The position numbers and the translations under genes are program-made. From NCBI GenBank assembly GCA_946623295.1, contig CAMOQY010000106.1, forward strand, positions 1 to 5,602: a stretch of DNA of 5,602 nucleotides. Reading direction: 5' to 3'. How positions within the stretch are numbered: the stretch's first letter is position 1; the number at the start of each line of letters is the position of its first letter. This document shows positions 5,219-5,602 of the stretch, one piece after another. The DNA is from an uncultured Lachnospiraceae bacterium (GTDB taxonomy: Bacteria > Bacillota > Clostridia > Lachnospirales > Lachnospiraceae). The notes beneath the pieces are model-generated. The model was not told the DNA's origin and ran no database searches. It saw only the letters and a program-made list of their open reading frames with translations.

Positions 5219-5602
5219 TCAGTTTTTCAGTGCCGTGATCGGCACAACGAACACACCGTCAGGCCTCTGATACGCGGCGTTAGACATTCCGCAAATAACA
5301 CACAATACGGAAGGCGGAACCCCATCTTTTTCTTTTGCCAGATCGTCACGAATCGCGATCAGTTCTTTGGCTGCTCCATCGATCTGATTTGCTCCAAGCT
5401 TAATTTCAAAGGCGCACCAGGTGCCGTCATCAAGTTCAATAACCGCATCGATCTCCCGATTCAGATAGTCTTGATAGTGAAACAGGTTCGCGCCGAAAGA
5501 CTCAGCGTAAATCTTCAAGTCGCGTTCGCATAAAGCCTCAAACATAAAGCCGAATGTGTTGAGATCTCCAAGCAGTTTTTCCGGTGTAGCCTTCAGCAAT
5601 GC
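5219..5602 (-). CDS. DUF4143 ATP-binding protein, C-terminal part (5' end outside window)
   Basis: The last 127 residues of a protein I recognise as the C-terminal region of the ATP-binding proteins that carry a DUF4143 domain. Typical features are FGFMFEALCERDL (about residues 17-29 of the fragment), then REIDAVIE (49-56) and FEIKLG (65-70), then PPSVLCVICGMSNAAY and VFVVPITALK at the end. The pair D52 and E66-x-K68 has the spacing and setting of a PD-(D/E)xK nuclease-like core, as described for this domain. The N-terminal AAA-type ATPase half, normally about 250-300 residues, would lie to the right of the window. The role of these proteins is poorly known; they are usually single accessory genes, sometimes discussed with toxin-antitoxin or defence functions. 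The reading frame stays open to the window edge, so no start can be assigned. The nuclease gene follows after 18 bases. Confidence 0.92.
   Translation of the reverse strand, partial: ALLKATPEKLLGDLNTFGFMFEALCERDLKIYAESFGANLFHYQDYLNREIDAVIELDDGTWCAFEIKLGANQIDGAAKELIAIRDDLAKEKDGVPPSVLCVICGMSNAAYQRPDGVFVVPITALKN
5230..5245 (-). other. Perfect 6-bp hairpin at the end of the DUF4143 gene
   Basis: GTGCCG-ATCA-CGGCAC on the minus strand, within the last codons before the TGA at 5221. It is not followed by a U-run (the next bases are TGAAAAACTGA), so it is not a typical terminator; it lies about 30 bases before the nuclease ATG and could affect read-through or translation there. Confidence 0.4.

Noticed and set aside
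1..5602. Search for tRNA or rRNA genes, insertion-sequence ends, attachment sites or riboswitches.
   Set aside because: No cloverleaf, rRNA-like core, transposase fragment, flanking direct repeats or known riboswitch core could be seen on either strand.

Overview
The window looks like a piece of a Gram-positive gut-type Clostridia chromosome (Oscillospiraceae/Lachnospiraceae-like; this is inferred from protein style, not from a marker gene). The grounds are moderately high GC coding DNA with AT-rich promoters of TATAAT type, AAGGA ribosome sites, two secreted lipoproteins with Ser/Thr/Ala-rich linkers, an Endonuclease_NS_2-type nuclease with a small Cys/His tail, and a DUF4143 ATPase tail of a form common in gut Firmicutes.

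Layout. Bases 1-476 (+) hold the 3' end of an ABC exporter gene (C-terminal part of the ATPase domain). Everything else is on the minus strand. Reading in the direction of transcription (right to left) these are: the 3' end of a DUF4143 ATP-binding protein (5602-5219); a lipoprotein nuclease (5200-4085), 18 bases downstream and without a visible Shine-Dalgarno site; a second lipoprotein with a repeat-rich linker and two probable beta-sandwich domains (3993-3073), with its own TATAAT promoter and a good ribosome site; a strong intrinsic terminator (2975-2931); an MFS transporter of oxalate/formate-antiporter/monocarboxylate type (2883-1612) with its own promoter and terminator (1593-1555); and a PAP2-family membrane phosphatase (1444-521), which converges on the ABC gene with a 44-base gap.

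How the genes fit together. The terminators and promoters divide the minus strand into at least three transcription units: DUF4143/nuclease/lipoprotein (possibly with an internal promoter), MFS, and PAP2. The two lipoproteins are the only pair that look related in function: both carry a signal peptide with a lipobox cysteine followed by a long linker with the same D-T-S-A-A vocabulary, so both should be displayed on the outer face of the membrane. The nuclease could serve DNA scavenging, DNA uptake or extracellular DNA degradation, but nothing in the window decides between these. The ABC, MFS and PAP2 genes look like ordinary, independent envelope functions.

I did not find a clear, previously undescribed system. 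The points most worth a second look are the SD-less start of the nuclease, its fused Cys/His tail and many cysteines, the matching linkers of the two lipoproteins with a 39-base tandem repeat, and a possible short RNA between the lipoprotein and its terminator. No stretch over 300 bases lacks a gene; the longest gap is 2884-3072.
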